NCBI RefSeq assembly: GCF_017833295.1
Contig: NZ_JAFIBW010000001.1
Span: 5,890,001 to 5,954,000, forward strand
From: Methylobacterium sp. PvR107
GTDB taxonomy: Bacteria; Pseudomonadota; Alphaproteobacteria; Rhizobiales; Beijerinckiaceae
Length of the DNA stretch: 64,000 nucleotides
Direction: 5' to 3'
The notes under the pieces were generated by a model that saw nothing but the letters and a program-made list of their open reading frames with translations, ran no database searches and was not told the DNA's origin. Of the stretch, positions 43,420-53,400 are shown in pieces (positions within the stretch are counted from its first letter, which is position 1; each line of letters starts with the position of its first letter). The position numbers were made by a program, and so were the translations under genes.

Positions 43420-44022
43420 ATGTCGCTGAACATTTTCGATAAAGGCGAAAATAACGTCATCGATATTGATGTCCGCGACCAGCAAAACCAGGCCGGAAAG
43501 ATATACATAAACGGCAGCAACAATTATATCCGCATCGGAAGAGGCTGCGTTTCGGACAAGGATATGCACATCGTCATCGAGTCGAATTGCCGGTTCGATG
43601 TCGGCGAGGATGTCCGTCTCTCGATGGCCAACATCTATATCGGTCCGGGCTCGGTGCTCCGCATCGGCGACCGGACGGGCTTTACCGGCCTGGTCCACCT
43701 CAATCTCATCGAGGCGGAAACGATCGAGATCGGGACGAATTGCTCGATCGCTTCCGGAGTGTGGATGACGACGAGCGACTTCCACTCGGTGATCGGCCTG
43801 GACTCCGGCGCACGGCTGAACCCAGCCAAGCCTGTCCGCGTCGGCAACCACGTCTGGATCGCCAACCAGGCTGCACTCCTCAAGGGCTCCGTCATCGGCG
43901 ACAACGCGATCATCGGCGCCCATGCGGTCGTGACCGGAACCGTGCCGCCCCATTGCGTGGCCGCAGGAAATCCCGCGCGCATCGTGCGGGAGAACGTGAC
44001 CTGGCGCTCGGACCTCATCTGA
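43420..44022 (+). CDS. Hexapeptide-repeat acyltransferase (LbH)
   Basis: 200 residues from ATG 43420. Left-handed beta-helix coils run from about 25: NNYIRIGRGCVSDKDMHIVIESNCRFDVGEDVRLSMANIYIGPGSVLRIGDRTGF. The catalytic His lies in MTTSDFHSVIG, then NHVWIANQAALLKGSVIGDNAIIGAHAVVTGTVPPHCVAAGNPARIV, typical of maltose/galactoside O-acetyltransferases and capsule acetyltransferases. The first 80 codons are AT-richer than neighbours, suggesting transfer. Probably decorates the same surface glycan as the next gene. Confidence 0.85.
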   Translation: MSLNIFDKGENNVIDIDVRDQQNQAGKIYINGSNNYIRIGRGCVSDKDMHIVIESNCRFDVGEDVRLSMANIYIGPGSVLRIGDRTGFTGLVHLNLIEAETIEIGTNCSIASGVWMTTSDFHSVIGLDSGARLNPAKPVRVGNHVWIANQAALLKGSVIGDNAIIGAHAVVTGTVPPHCVAAGNPARIVRENVTWRSDLI

Positions 44023-44336
44023 GCGCGTCTGCGCGCGCAGAACTCCGTGCCCCGGTCGGCGGGACCAGCGTTGTTTACCCCGCGCGCGCGTTCCGATAGG
44101 GCGATGGGCCGCCGCCGCGCCTCTCGGGCCGACGCGGCGCCCGGCCATCAATCCAGCCTGCGCGAACACATGCTCATCCGAGCCTCAGGTCCCGATATAT
44201 CCGCCGGCGCGAACGGCGCGTCAGCACGGACCGGTCGTGCGGCATCGATCGACGGCGGCCACGGCGGGACGATGATCGACGGAGCGCCGCGGATCCCGAT
44301 GCCGGGCGCATCGGCCGATAAGCCGAGAGCGGTGCT
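44023..44336. other. Intergenic region before the large glycosyltransferase
   Basis: No gene recognised. GC-rich with a CGCGCGCGC run near 44082-44092. May hold the promoter for 44337, which begins with TTG and lacks a strong ribosome site. Confidence 0.35.
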
Positions 44337-47300
44337 TTGAGGACGCTCTACGGACTGTACCACCGCTGGGCGCGTTCGGGCTCCGTCCGCGCGAGCCGCA
44401 ACCCGCTGGTCCGGCTCGCAGCGCGCGGCGGCCTCCCGGCCGCGAACGATCTCGCCACCGCGGAGGCGCAGATCGCGGCGCTGGCGCCGTGTTTCGACGC
44501 GGCGTTCTACGCGAGCTGGTACGGGATCACGGCCGATCCGGTGCGCGACTACCTGGTCCAGGGCTGGCGCGAGGGCCGCGACCCGCGGCCCGACTTCTCC
44601 TCCGCCGCCTACCTCGCCGCCCGGCCCCATCTCGCCCGGGCCGGCATCAACCCGTTCCTGCACGCCCTCGCGGCGCACAAGCGCCGGGCCGGTGCGGCCG
44701 GCGGCGCGGACACGGGCGCGGCCCTGCCGAAGCCCGACACGGCCGAGGCCCAGCGCCTCGCCCGCCGCCTCGTGGACGGGCCGTTCTATCTCGCCGGCAA
44801 CCCCGACCTCGCGGCCGCCGGCGTCGATCCGGTCGACCACTACATGGCCTCGGGCTGGCGCGAGGGCCGCGAGCCGTCGCCCCGGTTCGACACCCTGGCC
44901 TACTGCCTGACCCGCGGGATCACCTACGCCACCCAGAACCCGCTCGTGCACTACGTCCTGCACGGCGGCCCCGCCCGGCCGGAGGCCGCCGAGGCGCTGG
45001 CGCTGCGGGTCGCGACGCTCGCGCCCTATTTCGACGCTGCCCATTACCGGCGGGGCCTGAGCGCCGCGCAGGCGGAGGCCCTGGCCGGCGCCACGGACGC
45101 GGCGCTGCTGCGCGCCTACGTGGCGGAGGGCTGGCGGCGGCTCGTCGGCCCGCGTCCGGACTTCGACCCGGCCGGCTTCGTGCAGGCGCGCGCCGGCAGC
45201 CGGGCGGTGCGCGACGACCCGTTCTTCCGCTACGTGGCCGAGACGCGTCTGGCCGGGCGGGAACCGTTCGCCGAGCCGGAGCGGCTGAACGTGCCGGCGG
45301 TGGATGAGGCGTGGTACCGGGCGACCTACCCGGATGTGGGTGGCCGTGAGCCGTACCTGCACTTTGCCGGCATCGGCTGGCGGGAGCTGCGCGATCCGGG
45401 CCCGGGGCGCTCGACGCTGGCGGCGCTGCTGCGGGTCTGCGGCTTGCGTCCGGCGCGGGCGCCGGTCGAGGACACGGGCTGGCTGGGGGCGATCGGGGCC
45501 GGGCCGGTGGAGCGGGCGGCGCTGCTGGACCTGCAGGCGCGGCTGGTGGCGGGGCATGTCGACCACGCCTTCTACCGGGCGCGCTACGGGCTGCCCGCGG
45601 ATGCCGACGCGGTGCGCGACTATTGCGACACCGGCTGGCGCAGGGGCCGGAACCCGAGACCCGACTTCAACGGCTGGGCGTACCGCGCGCATCACCCCTA
45701 CGTGGAGGCGACGGGTCTCGCGCCCTTCGTCCACTTCCTCGCCATGGCGCTGATGCGCGGCGTCGACCTCACCGGGCCCGCTTTCGATCCGCGCTACGGC
45801 AGTCCGCCTCCCGAAGAGGATGCGGAGCTGATGGAGCAGGCGCGGCTGATCGAGCCCTATTTCGACGCCCCCTGGTACCTGAAGCGCTACCCCGACACGC
45901 GCGGCTTCGAGAACGGTCCCGCCATGCACTTCCTGTCGCACGGACAGGAAGAGGATCGCGATCCGAGCACGGCCTTCGTGACCCGGTTCTACCGCCGGGC
46001 CTACGGTCACCTGTTCGGTCCTGGGGAGTCGCCGTTCCTGCACTACGTCCGGACCGGCCGGGCGGCCGGGCTGATGGCCGCGCCGGAGGATCTGGGCACC
46101 GCCCCGCCCATGACCGCCCCCGCGCCCGAGGACTGGGACGGCCTGCCGCAAGCCCTGCCCATCGACCAGGCCCGCGTCGTCGTCATCGTGCCCGTCTACA
46201 AGGGCCGCGGCGAGACCCTGCGCGCCCTCCACGCCTGCCTGGCGGCCCCGCAGACAACCCCCTTCACCCTGCTGGCCGTCAACGACCGCTCCCCCGACCC
46301 GGAGCTCGCCGCCGACCTCGCGGAGCTCGCCCGCAGGGGCCTGTTCCACCTCGTCGAGAACGCGCAGAACCTCGGCTTCGTCCGCTCGGTCAACCGCGCC
46401 CTCAGCCTCCGCCAGGGCCGCGCCGTCGTCCTGCTCAACTCCGACGCCCAGGTCTTCGGCGACTGGCTCGACCGCCTCGTCGCCCATGCCGAGCCTGATG
46501 CCGAGCCTGACGCCGAGCCTGATGCCGAACCCGCGGGCGCCGCCCGCCCGCGGGTGGGCAGCGTCACGCCGCTGTCCAACAACGCCACGATCTGCTCCTA
46601 CCCGCGCTTCAACGCCAACAACACCATGCCGCTGGAGATCGACCGGCCCGATCTCGACCGCTTGGCCGCGCAGATCAACCGCGGCCGCGCCGTGCCCGTG
46701 CCCACCGGCGTCGGCTTCTGCATGTACATGAGCGCCGACGCGCTCGACGCCGTCGGCGCCCTCGACGCCGAGGCCTTCGGCAAGGGCTACGGCGAGGAGA
46801 ACGACTGGTGCCTGCGCGCCAGCAAGGCCGGCTTCACCAACCTGCTCGCCGAGGACGTCTACGTCTACCATGCCGGCCAGATCTCGTTCGGGCTGGATGA
46901 GGGCGGCGAGTACGACCAGGGCCAGGCGGCGCTGCTGGCCAAGCATCCGGACTACCCGGCCCGGGTCGGGCAGTTCGTCCAGGCCGATCCGGGCCGGGGC
47001 GGGCGGGCGCGCCTCGACCTCGCCCGGCTGGCCCGGCACTGCGCGGGCCGGGCGCTGCTCTACGTGACCCACAGCTGGGGCGGGGGCATCCAGCGGCACA
47101 TCGACGACATGATCGCCAAGGCCCGGGCCGAGGGCCTCGCGGTGGTGCTGCTGCAGATCGACCGGACCCGCAACCTCGAGGTCCGGGTCGCGTATCGCGG
47201 CGCCGCGTTCCTGTACCTGCCCAACCTCGGCAGCCTGTACCTGCCGCGCGACGCCGAGGCGCTGTCGGGCTTCATCGCCGCGCTGGCGCCGGTCCTGATC

Positions 47301-48284
47301 CACGTGCACTCGCTGGCGGGCCTGCGCTGGGCGGCGGCGGGGGCGCTGATGGACCTGGTGGCGGGCTCGGGCCGGCCCTATGCCTGGACGCTGCACGACT
47401 ACTCGCCGGTCTGCCACCGCAACCACCTGGTGCAGCCGGACGGGCGCTATTGCGGCCTGGCGCCGGTCGCCGAATGCCGGGCGTGCCTGGCGGCGGATGC
47501 CGAGGGGTTCGAGGAGCCGGATCCGGGCGAGCGGCGGGCGGCGTTCGGGGCCTTCCTGGCCGGGGCGGCGCGGGTGTTTGCGCCCTCGTCGGACACGGCG
47601 GCGCGGATCCGGGGCGTGTACCCGGACCTGGCGATCACGGTGCGGCCGCATCTGGAGCCGGAGCGCGCCGTGCGCGACACCGCCCTGCAGCGGCCCGGAC
47701 GCGTCCGGCGCGTCGCGGTGCTCGGCGCCATCAGCGCGACGAAGGGCGGCCTGTTCCTGCAGGCTCTGGCGACGGACGCGCAGGACCGGGGCTTGCCGCT
47801 GCGGTTCTCGATCGTGGGCTTCTCCGACCCGGCCCTCACGGGCGGCCTGGAACGCACGGGCGTCACCGAGACCGGACGCTACTCCACCGACGACACGACC
47901 CTCGACCGGCCGGCACGCGCGGCTCTCCAGATCGCCGAGACCGACCGCCACTGGGACGACGACGAGTTCCTCGACCTCGTGAACCAGATTTCAGCCGATT
48001 TGGTCCTGCTTCCGGCGATCTGGCCGGAGACGTACGCGTATGCGCTGACCCTGGCCCTGCGCACCGGCCTGCCGGTGGCGGCCTTCGACCTGGGCGCCCC
48101 GGGCGAGCGGCTCCGCGCCTACCCGAACGGCCATTGCCTGCCCTACGCGCTGGCCACCGACCCGGCCGCCTTCAACGACCGGCTGCTGGCCATCGACATC
48201 TCGGAAACCGGCCGGCTCTCCGGGCCGATCCAGGCCGCCGCCTACCGGAATCTCATGCGCGACTATTACGGTCTTACGCCCTGA
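44337..48284 (+). CDS. Large bifunctional glycosyltransferase with N-terminal repeats (1315 aa)
   Basis: TTG 44337. Residues about 40-590 contain roughly six diverged copies of a ~90-residue unit with core FDAAFYASWYG---DPVRDYLVQGWREGRDPRPDFS (others: FYLAGNPDLAAAGVDPVDHYMASGWREGREPSPRFD; PYFDAPWYLKRYPDTRG). From about 612 a GT2 domain: VVVIVPVYKGRGETLRALHACL, LLNSDAQVFGDWLDRLVAH (D-x-D region), GKGYGEENDWCLRASKAG. From about 900 a GT4-like domain: ALLYVTHSWGGGIQRHIDDMIAKA, LHDYSPVCHRNH, then PEPER-type C-terminal region. Large GTs with this layout occur in surface-polysaccharide and flagellin-glycosylation loci. Confidence 0.85.
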   Translation: MRTLYGLYHRWARSGSVRASRNPLVRLAARGGLPAANDLATAEAQIAALAPCFDAAFYASWYGITADPVRDYLVQGWREGRDPRPDFSSAAYLAARPHLARAGINPFLHALAAHKRRAGAAGGADTGAALPKPDTAEAQRLARRLVDGPFYLAGNPDLAAAGVDPVDHYMASGWREGREPSPRFDTLAYCLTRGITYATQNPLVHYVLHGGPARPEAAEALALRVATLAPYFDAAHYRRGLSAAQAEALAGATDAALLRAYVAEGWRRLVGPRPDFDPAGFVQARAGSRAVRDDPFFRYVAETRLAGREPFAEPERLNVPAVDEAWYRATYPDVGGREPYLHFAGIGWRELRDPGPGRSTLAALLRVCGLRPARAPVEDTGWLGAIGAGPVERAALLDLQARLVAGHVDHAFYRARYGLPADADAVRDYCDTGWRRGRNPRPDFNGWAYRAHHPYVEATGLAPFVHFLAMALMRGVDLTGPAFDPRYGSPPPEEDAELMEQARLIEPYFDAPWYLKRYPDTRGFENGPAMHFLSHGQEEDRDPSTAFVTRFYRRAYGHLFGPGESPFLHYVRTGRAAGLMAAPEDLGTAPPMTAPAPEDWDGLPQALPIDQARVVVIVPVYKGRGETLRALHACLAAPQTTPFTLLAVNDRSPDPELAADLAELARRGLFHLVENAQNLGFVRSVNRALSLRQGRAVVLLNSDAQVFGDWLDRLVAHAEPDAEPDAEPDAEPAGAARPRVGSVTPLSNNATICSYPRFNANNTMPLEIDRPDLDRLAAQINRGRAVPVPTGVGFCMYMSADALDAVGALDAEAFGKGYGEENDWCLRASKAGFTNLLAEDVYVYHAGQISFGLDEGGEYDQGQAALLAKHPDYPARVGQFVQADPGRGGRARLDLARLARHCAGRALLYVTHSWGGGIQRHIDDMIAKARAEGLAVVLLQIDRTRNLEVRVAYRGAAFLYLPNLGSLYLPRDAEALSGFIAALAPVLIHVHSLAGLRWAAAGALMDLVAGSGRPYAWTLHDYSPVCHRNHLVQPDGRYCGLAPVAECRACLAADAEGFEEPDPGERRAAFGAFLAGAARVFAPSSDTAARIRGVYPDLAITVRPHLEPERAVRDTALQRPGRVRRVAVLGAISATKGGLFLQALATDAQDRGLPLRFSIVGFSDPALTGGLERTGVTETGRYSTDDTTLDRPARAALQIAETDRHWDDDEFLDLVNQISADLVLLPAIWPETYAYALTLALRTGLPVAAFDLGAPGERLRAYPNGHCLPYALATDPAAFNDRLLAIDISETGRLSGPIQAAAYRNLMRDYYGLTP
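46488..46532 (+). repeat. 12-bp tandem repeat inside the glycosyltransferase gene
   Basis: GCCGAGCCTGAT repeated three and a half times, encoding AEPD units between the GT2 D-x-D region and its acceptor domain. In-frame copy-number change would not break the protein. Confidence 0.7.
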
Positions 48285-48349
48285 TTCCGCGCTCCGGCAG
48301 CGGCACGTCGGCCCGCCACGCTTCGGCTCGTTCCCCGTGGTCCCAGCCG

Positions 48350-48715
48350 GATATCAGAAGGCGCTGCGCAAAACAGAGCGCCTCGCCATCGACGATCACT
48401 CCCGGTTGGGCCGCTCGGAGATCCTCACGGACGAGACCCGATCCGCCCTGCATTGCCTTCCTCTTCAACGCTCTCCGTTTCATCCGCCCCACACGCACGC
48501 GGCTTTACACGCTCAGGACCGATGGGAAGGCGGAGCGCTTCGTTCTGACGTCCTTCCGCGAATGGGTCTCGGCCCGCGCCGGCCACGCCTCCGAGCAGCG
48601 CCGCGCGGACCTGCCTTCCGCTTCAACGGGCAGCGCCCGCACGGGGCCGTCAACGGCGACACAGCCCTCAGACGCCTCGACGTCGCCCAGGACACGCTGT
48701 TGATGCCCCACAAAG
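48350..48715 (+). pseudogene. IS481-family transposase remnant
   Basis: Pieces of an IS481-type integrase core appear in shifting frames: LAIDDHSRLGRSEILTDET, ALRFIRPTRTRLYTLRTDGKAERFVLTSFREWVSARAG, then FNGQRPHGAVNGDTALRRL. The D-N-G-S segment is missing and at least two frameshifts occur. Inactive relic lying right after the glycosyltransferase gene. Confidence 0.7.
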
Positions 48716-48820
48716 CGGGATTCGTTGAACCGCCTGCGGCGCTCCGCGCACGCCGCCATTTATCGCAGATCCGAGCCTGCGAACCGACGTCGGACGCACA
48801 CGCAAATTCCGGAATTCCGG

Positions 48821-49555
48821 TTAGTAGGGGTGCCGATCCTGTTTGTTCGTCCAGGCTTCGTAGGCTTTCAGGCCGGTCTCACGCTCGAAATTTTCCGTGA
48901 TCTTGATGCGACGCTGCCCCCAGGGCTTAGCGAAATCCTCGTACTGGAACGCGTCATCGAAGCCGATCTTGCTTGTATCCGTCAGGCTGGCTGCGAAATA
49001 GACGTGGTCGATCCGTGACCAGTAGATAGCGCTCATGCACATCGGGCAGGGTGCGCCGTTGATGTAGATCTCGCAGCCCTTCAGCATCCTGGCACGTTCG
49101 GTCACTGGATCTGGAGAGCCGGGTTCACGGGGAATCATCTCCAGGATCGTTCCCAATCCGTACTCGCTTCCGAGAAGAGCTTTCGGGTTCAGGCGCGTGG
49201 AGGCATCCATGATAGCCGTGATCTCGGCGTGGAAAACCGGGATGCCAGTCAGGAGGACGCGGTTCTGACCCCGCCCGATGATTTCACCGTCTTTGACGAT
49301 CACGGCCCCGAACGGACCACCCCAACCTTTCTCGACAGACTCAATCGCAAGCCGGGTCGCTTCTTCCATGAAGGCCTTCTTGCCCGCCGGGACCGGAACG
49401 GCCTGCGCGACCGCTCCGGATGGCAAGACCGTCGACATGCCGAATCCGACCGCACTCGCCAGAAAGGCGCGCCGACCGACATTCCCGCCCGTTGGGCAAT
49501 CCCCGGAATGATCGGACGAACAGTCGCAAGCTCGCAGCATCAAATCCATCCCCAT
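48821..49555 (-). CDS. Nucleoside/guanine deaminase-family protein with Tat signal
   Basis: 244 residues. N-terminus has a twin-arginine signal (VGRRAFLASAVGFGMSTVLP, about 26-50) followed by AVAQA. The cytidine-deaminase-like domain follows: WGGPFGAVIVKDGEIIGRGQNRVL, zinc ligand and Glu in VFHAEITAIMDAS, Cys ligands in GAPCPMCMSAIYWSRIDHVYFAAS, and the end DFAKPWGQRRIKI---FERE as in guanine deaminase relatives. Catalytic residues complete. Export of such a deaminase is unusual. AT-rich upstream region supports a promoter. Confidence 0.82.
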   Translation of the reverse strand: MGMDLMLRACDCSSDHSGDCPTGGNVGRRAFLASAVGFGMSTVLPSGAVAQAVPVPAGKKAFMEEATRLAIESVEKGWGGPFGAVIVKDGEIIGRGQNRVLLTGIPVFHAEITAIMDASTRLNPKALLGSEYGLGTILEMIPREPGSPDPVTERARMLKGCEIYINGAPCPMCMSAIYWSRIDHVYFAASLTDTSKIGFDDAFQYEDFAKPWGQRRIKITENFERETGLKAYEAWTNKQDRHPY

Positions 49556-50096
49556 AAAATCCGAACCAAGGTCCCATCGACGGCTACCGCCAACTGGAGA
49601 ATTTAAGATTAAGTTTTTCCTCGTGACACATATAAATTCGCTATTGGATAATCAGGTCTCAAAATTTCGCTCAAGATGCGAAGTAACGGCAATCAAAATG
49701 CGTGGCTCGATTGCGGACAGACGTCATCATGCACATCGATATCAAGATCGATGAGAACGATCTTTTCAAGATACCCTTGGCTCATTGACGGGACGGGTTT
49801 GGCTCAGCTCCTGTCGGCCTGCCCCGGAGGTCGATGTGAGCCGACACGCCTCCATCGGGAGAATCTACGCGAGCGGGCCCTTGCCCGCGACAAGGGGTCG
49901 GGGCGATCCGGCCGATCGGTCGGCTTCGGCGACCAGCCCGCCCTGCGTGTCGAGGTGGCGCCCGGTCGAGGAACAGACGGACAGGCTGAGCCCAGGGCAG
50001 ATCGGCGGCCACGCGAAGCTGGTGCGCTCGGATTAGCCGGGGATGGGGCTGGCCGAGCGGGGGGCGCGAGCGGACCCGCGCCGGCCTCCGGATCCG
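49556..50096. other. Intergenic region, AT-rich on the left
   Basis: 49560-49780 is AT-rich and probably contains the deaminase promoter. A 19-codon plus-strand frame at 49739 (MHIDIKIDENDLFKIPLAH) is too short to support. The GC-rich part to 50096 shows only skew-driven open frames. Confidence 0.4.
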
Positions 50097-50324
50097 CTAC
50101 ACGTCCGGCAGGCGCCGTCCCTTCACGACCACCCGCGGCCAGCGGTCGAGGCCGATCGGCATCAGGACGGCGATCTGGTGCGGGATCTCGGCATCGCCCA
50201 GGAGACTCTCGAGGGAGATCCGGCAGGCCGCCTCGAGCTCGGCCCGGGTGCGGGCGCCCGAGGTCTTGATATCGGCGATCAGAAGCGCCGCAATTTCATG
50301 AGCGAAGGCATCGCCGTCCGACAT
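50097..50324 (-). CDS. Small hypothetical protein (75 aa)
   Basis: ATG 50324 behind GGGAGG. DAFAHEIAALLIADIKTSGARTRAELEAACRISLESLLG is helical, then IAVLMPIGLDRWPRVVVKGRRLPDV. Looks like a compact soluble protein. Unrecognised; lies downstream of the metal pump on the same strand. Confidence 0.5.
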   Translation of the reverse strand: MSDGDAFAHEIAALLIADIKTSGARTRAELEAACRISLESLLGDAEIPHQIAVLMPIGLDRWPRVVVKGRRLPDV

Positions 50325-50497
50325 GCCGGCCTCCCAAATCGAATCAGATCAGAATAATCTTCTTCGCAAACTTCCAACATCAGTACAGAACTACGTATCC
50401 ACGCCGAGTTTGTTGATATTTATCCTCCAAGCTGCCCCCGACGATGGCGGTTCGGGACGGCATCGCGAGGCCCTGCCGGACGTGAGCGCGGCTCTGC

Positions 50498-53400
50498 TCA
50501 GGCGTCGAGCCTCCCGCGACGCCGCGCCCTGACCGTCTCGCCCGTCTCATCGGAGGCGGGCAGGGGCCGGCGGTCGAAGGGCAGGCGCAGGCCAGCGACG
50601 ACCGGATAGACCGCCGGCAGCACGACGAGGGTGAGCAGCGTCGCCGAGATCAGGCCGCCGATCACCACGGTGGCCAGCGGCCGCTGCACCTCCGCCCCGG
50701 CGCTCGTGGAGAGAGCCATGGGCAGGAAGCCGAGGGCCGCCACCAGGGCGGTCATCATCACCGGCCGCAGCCGCATCGCGGCGGCGCGGGTCGCGGCCTC
50801 CCGGGGTGCCAGGCCGGTCGCCTCCAGGTCGCGGATATAGCTCGTCAGCACGACGCCGTTGAGGATGGCGATGCCGAAGGTCGCGATGAAGCCGATGGCC
50901 GCCGAGATCGAGAACGGCATGTCGCGCAGGGTGAGCGCCAGGATGCCGCCGGTGGCGGCCATCGGGACGTTCAGGAAGATCAGTCCGGCGAGGCGGATAT
51001 CGGCGAACATCACCACCAGCAGGACCAGGATCGCCGCCAGGGCGGCGGGCACGACGACGGAGAGGCGGGCGGTCGCCTCCTGCAGGTTCTGGAACTGCCC
51101 GCTCCAGACCAGGGAATAGCGCGGCGGCAGCGTCACCTGCCGGTCGACGGCGGCGCGGGCGGCCGCGACGAAACTCTGGACGTCGCGGCCGCGGACATTC
51201 GCCTGCACGGAGATTCGCCGCTGCAGGCGCTCACGGCTGATCTGCGCCGGGCCGGAGGCCACGTCCACGCTGGCCACGAGCGCCAGCGGCACCATCATCC
51301 GGCTGCCCGCCTCGCGGCCGGGCTCGCTCCGGCCGACCGGCAGCGCGCGGATGCGCTCGATGTCGCTGCGGTCGGCCGGGTCCAGGCGCACCACGATCTC
51401 GGTGATCGCGTTGTCGTCGCCGTAGACCACGCCGCTGGTGCGGCCGCCGAGGCTCGCCACCACGTCGAGCACGTCGGAGACGGTAATGCCGTAGCGGGCC
51501 GCCTTGGCGCGGTCGACCTGGATCGAGAGCGCCGGCATGCCGGCCTGCGCCTCGGCCTTCACGTCCGCCGCGCCGGGAATTGCCGATACCGTGCGCACGA
51601 TGGCCTCGGCCGTGTCCTTCAGGATCGTCAGGTCGTCGCCGTAGAGGCTGATCGCCACATCGCCGCGCACGCCCTCCAGCAGGTCGTCCATGCGCATCTG
51701 GATCGGCTGGGAGAAGGTGTAGGCCACGCCCGGCACCTCCTCCTTGAGCCGCCGGTCGAAGGCCGCGACGAGCCCGTCCTGCGTGTCGGCGGTCGTCCAG
51801 CTGGACGGCTCGGTGAGCGTGATGAAGCTGTCGGTCGATTCGACGCCCATCGGGTCGGTGGGGATCTCGGCGCTGCCGGTGAGCGAGACGACGCGCTTCA
51901 CCTCGGGGAAGGACTTGAGCACCCGCTCGATCCGGCCGACCGTAGCCAGCGAGGCGCCCAGATCGATGCCGGGCAGCTTCTCGGAGGTGACGACGATCGA
52001 GCCCTCCGACAGCTTCGGCAGGAATTCGCCGCCGAGCCGCGTGGCGAGCACGCAGGATCCGGCGAACAGCGCGAGGGTCGCCAGCACGGTCAGGCCGGCA
52101 TGGCGTTCGGCGGTGCGCAGCACCGGCGTGTAGGCGCCGCGCATCCAGTGAACGAGGCGCGTCTCGCGTTCGCCGACGCCGTGGCCAACGAGAAAGATCG
52201 CGGCGAGCGCCGGCATCAGCGTCAGGGTGACGACGAGGGAGCTGCCCAGCGCCAGGATGACGGTCAGCGCCATCGGCACGAACATCTTCCCGGCCACGCC
52301 CTGGAGCGCGAGGATCGGCACGTAGACCAGGATGATGATCGCCACCGCGAACGTCACCGGCCGCGCCACCTCGGCGGCGGCATCCCGGACGAGGCCGCGG
52401 GCCGGCCGGTCCGGGTGCGCGCCGCGGGCGCGCAACACGTTCTCGATCATCACCACGGCGCCGTCGACGATCAGGCCGAAATCGATGGCGCCGAGGCTCA
52501 TCAGGTTGCCCGACAGGCCGAGGAGCCGCATGCCGGCAAAGGCCATCAGCATCGCGAGCGGGATCGCCGCGGCGACGATCAGCCCGGCCCGGAGGTTGCC
52601 GAGCAGCAGCAGCAGGACGACGACCACGAGGACCGCGCCTTCGAGGAGGTTGTGCGCCACGGTGTGGATCGTGCGGTCCACCAGCGCGCTGCGGTCGTAA
52701 TAGGGAACGATCGCCATCCCGGGCGGCAGTTGCGGACGCAGCTCGTCGACCGTCCTCTTGACCTCTGCGACCACCGCGCTGGCATTCTCGCCGACCTGCA
52801 TCAGCGCGATGCCCACGACCGTCTCGCCCGCCGCATCGTGGGTCACGGCCCCCAGCCGGACCTTGGGCGCCTCGACCACCTGGCCCAGCGTCGCGAGGGT
52901 CACCGGGACACCGCCCGGGCCGGTGGCGACGACCATGGTGGCGATGTCGTCCGGCCCCTTGGCGAGCCCGAGCCCGCGGATCACCTCCTGCTGGTCGTTG
53001 TGCGCGATGTACGCGCCCCCGCGGGCGGCGTTGTTGTCGGCGAGCGCCGTGTAGACCTGGGCCAGGGTGACGCCGTAGCGGCGCAGGGCGTCGGCGGAGA
53101 CCCGGACCTCGTAGGTCGGCATCTCGCCGCCGTAGATGTTCACGTCGGCGATGCCCGGCGTGAGCTTCAGCTTCGGCGCGATCGTCCATTGCAGGGTGCG
53201 CCGGAGCTGCATCGGCGTGTAGGCGGGTCCGCGCAGCTCGAACTGGTAGACCTCGCCGAGTCCCGTCGCCATCGGACCCATCTGCGGGTCGCCGACACCA
53301 GCCGGCATCAGGCTCTTGGCGGCCGGCAGGCGCTGGAACACCTGGTTGCGCGCCTCTGCCAGCGCCATGCCGTCGGCGAAGGTGACGTAGACCGCCGAGA

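Noticed and set aside
44148..47951. 1267-codon open frame on the minus strand
   Set aside because: Antisense to the glycosyltransferase; no domain-like motifs, composition typical of a shadow frame.
49739..49798. 19-codon frame MHIDIKIDENDLFKIPLAH
   Set aside because: Too short and no clear ribosome site; could be a relic of a longer gene.
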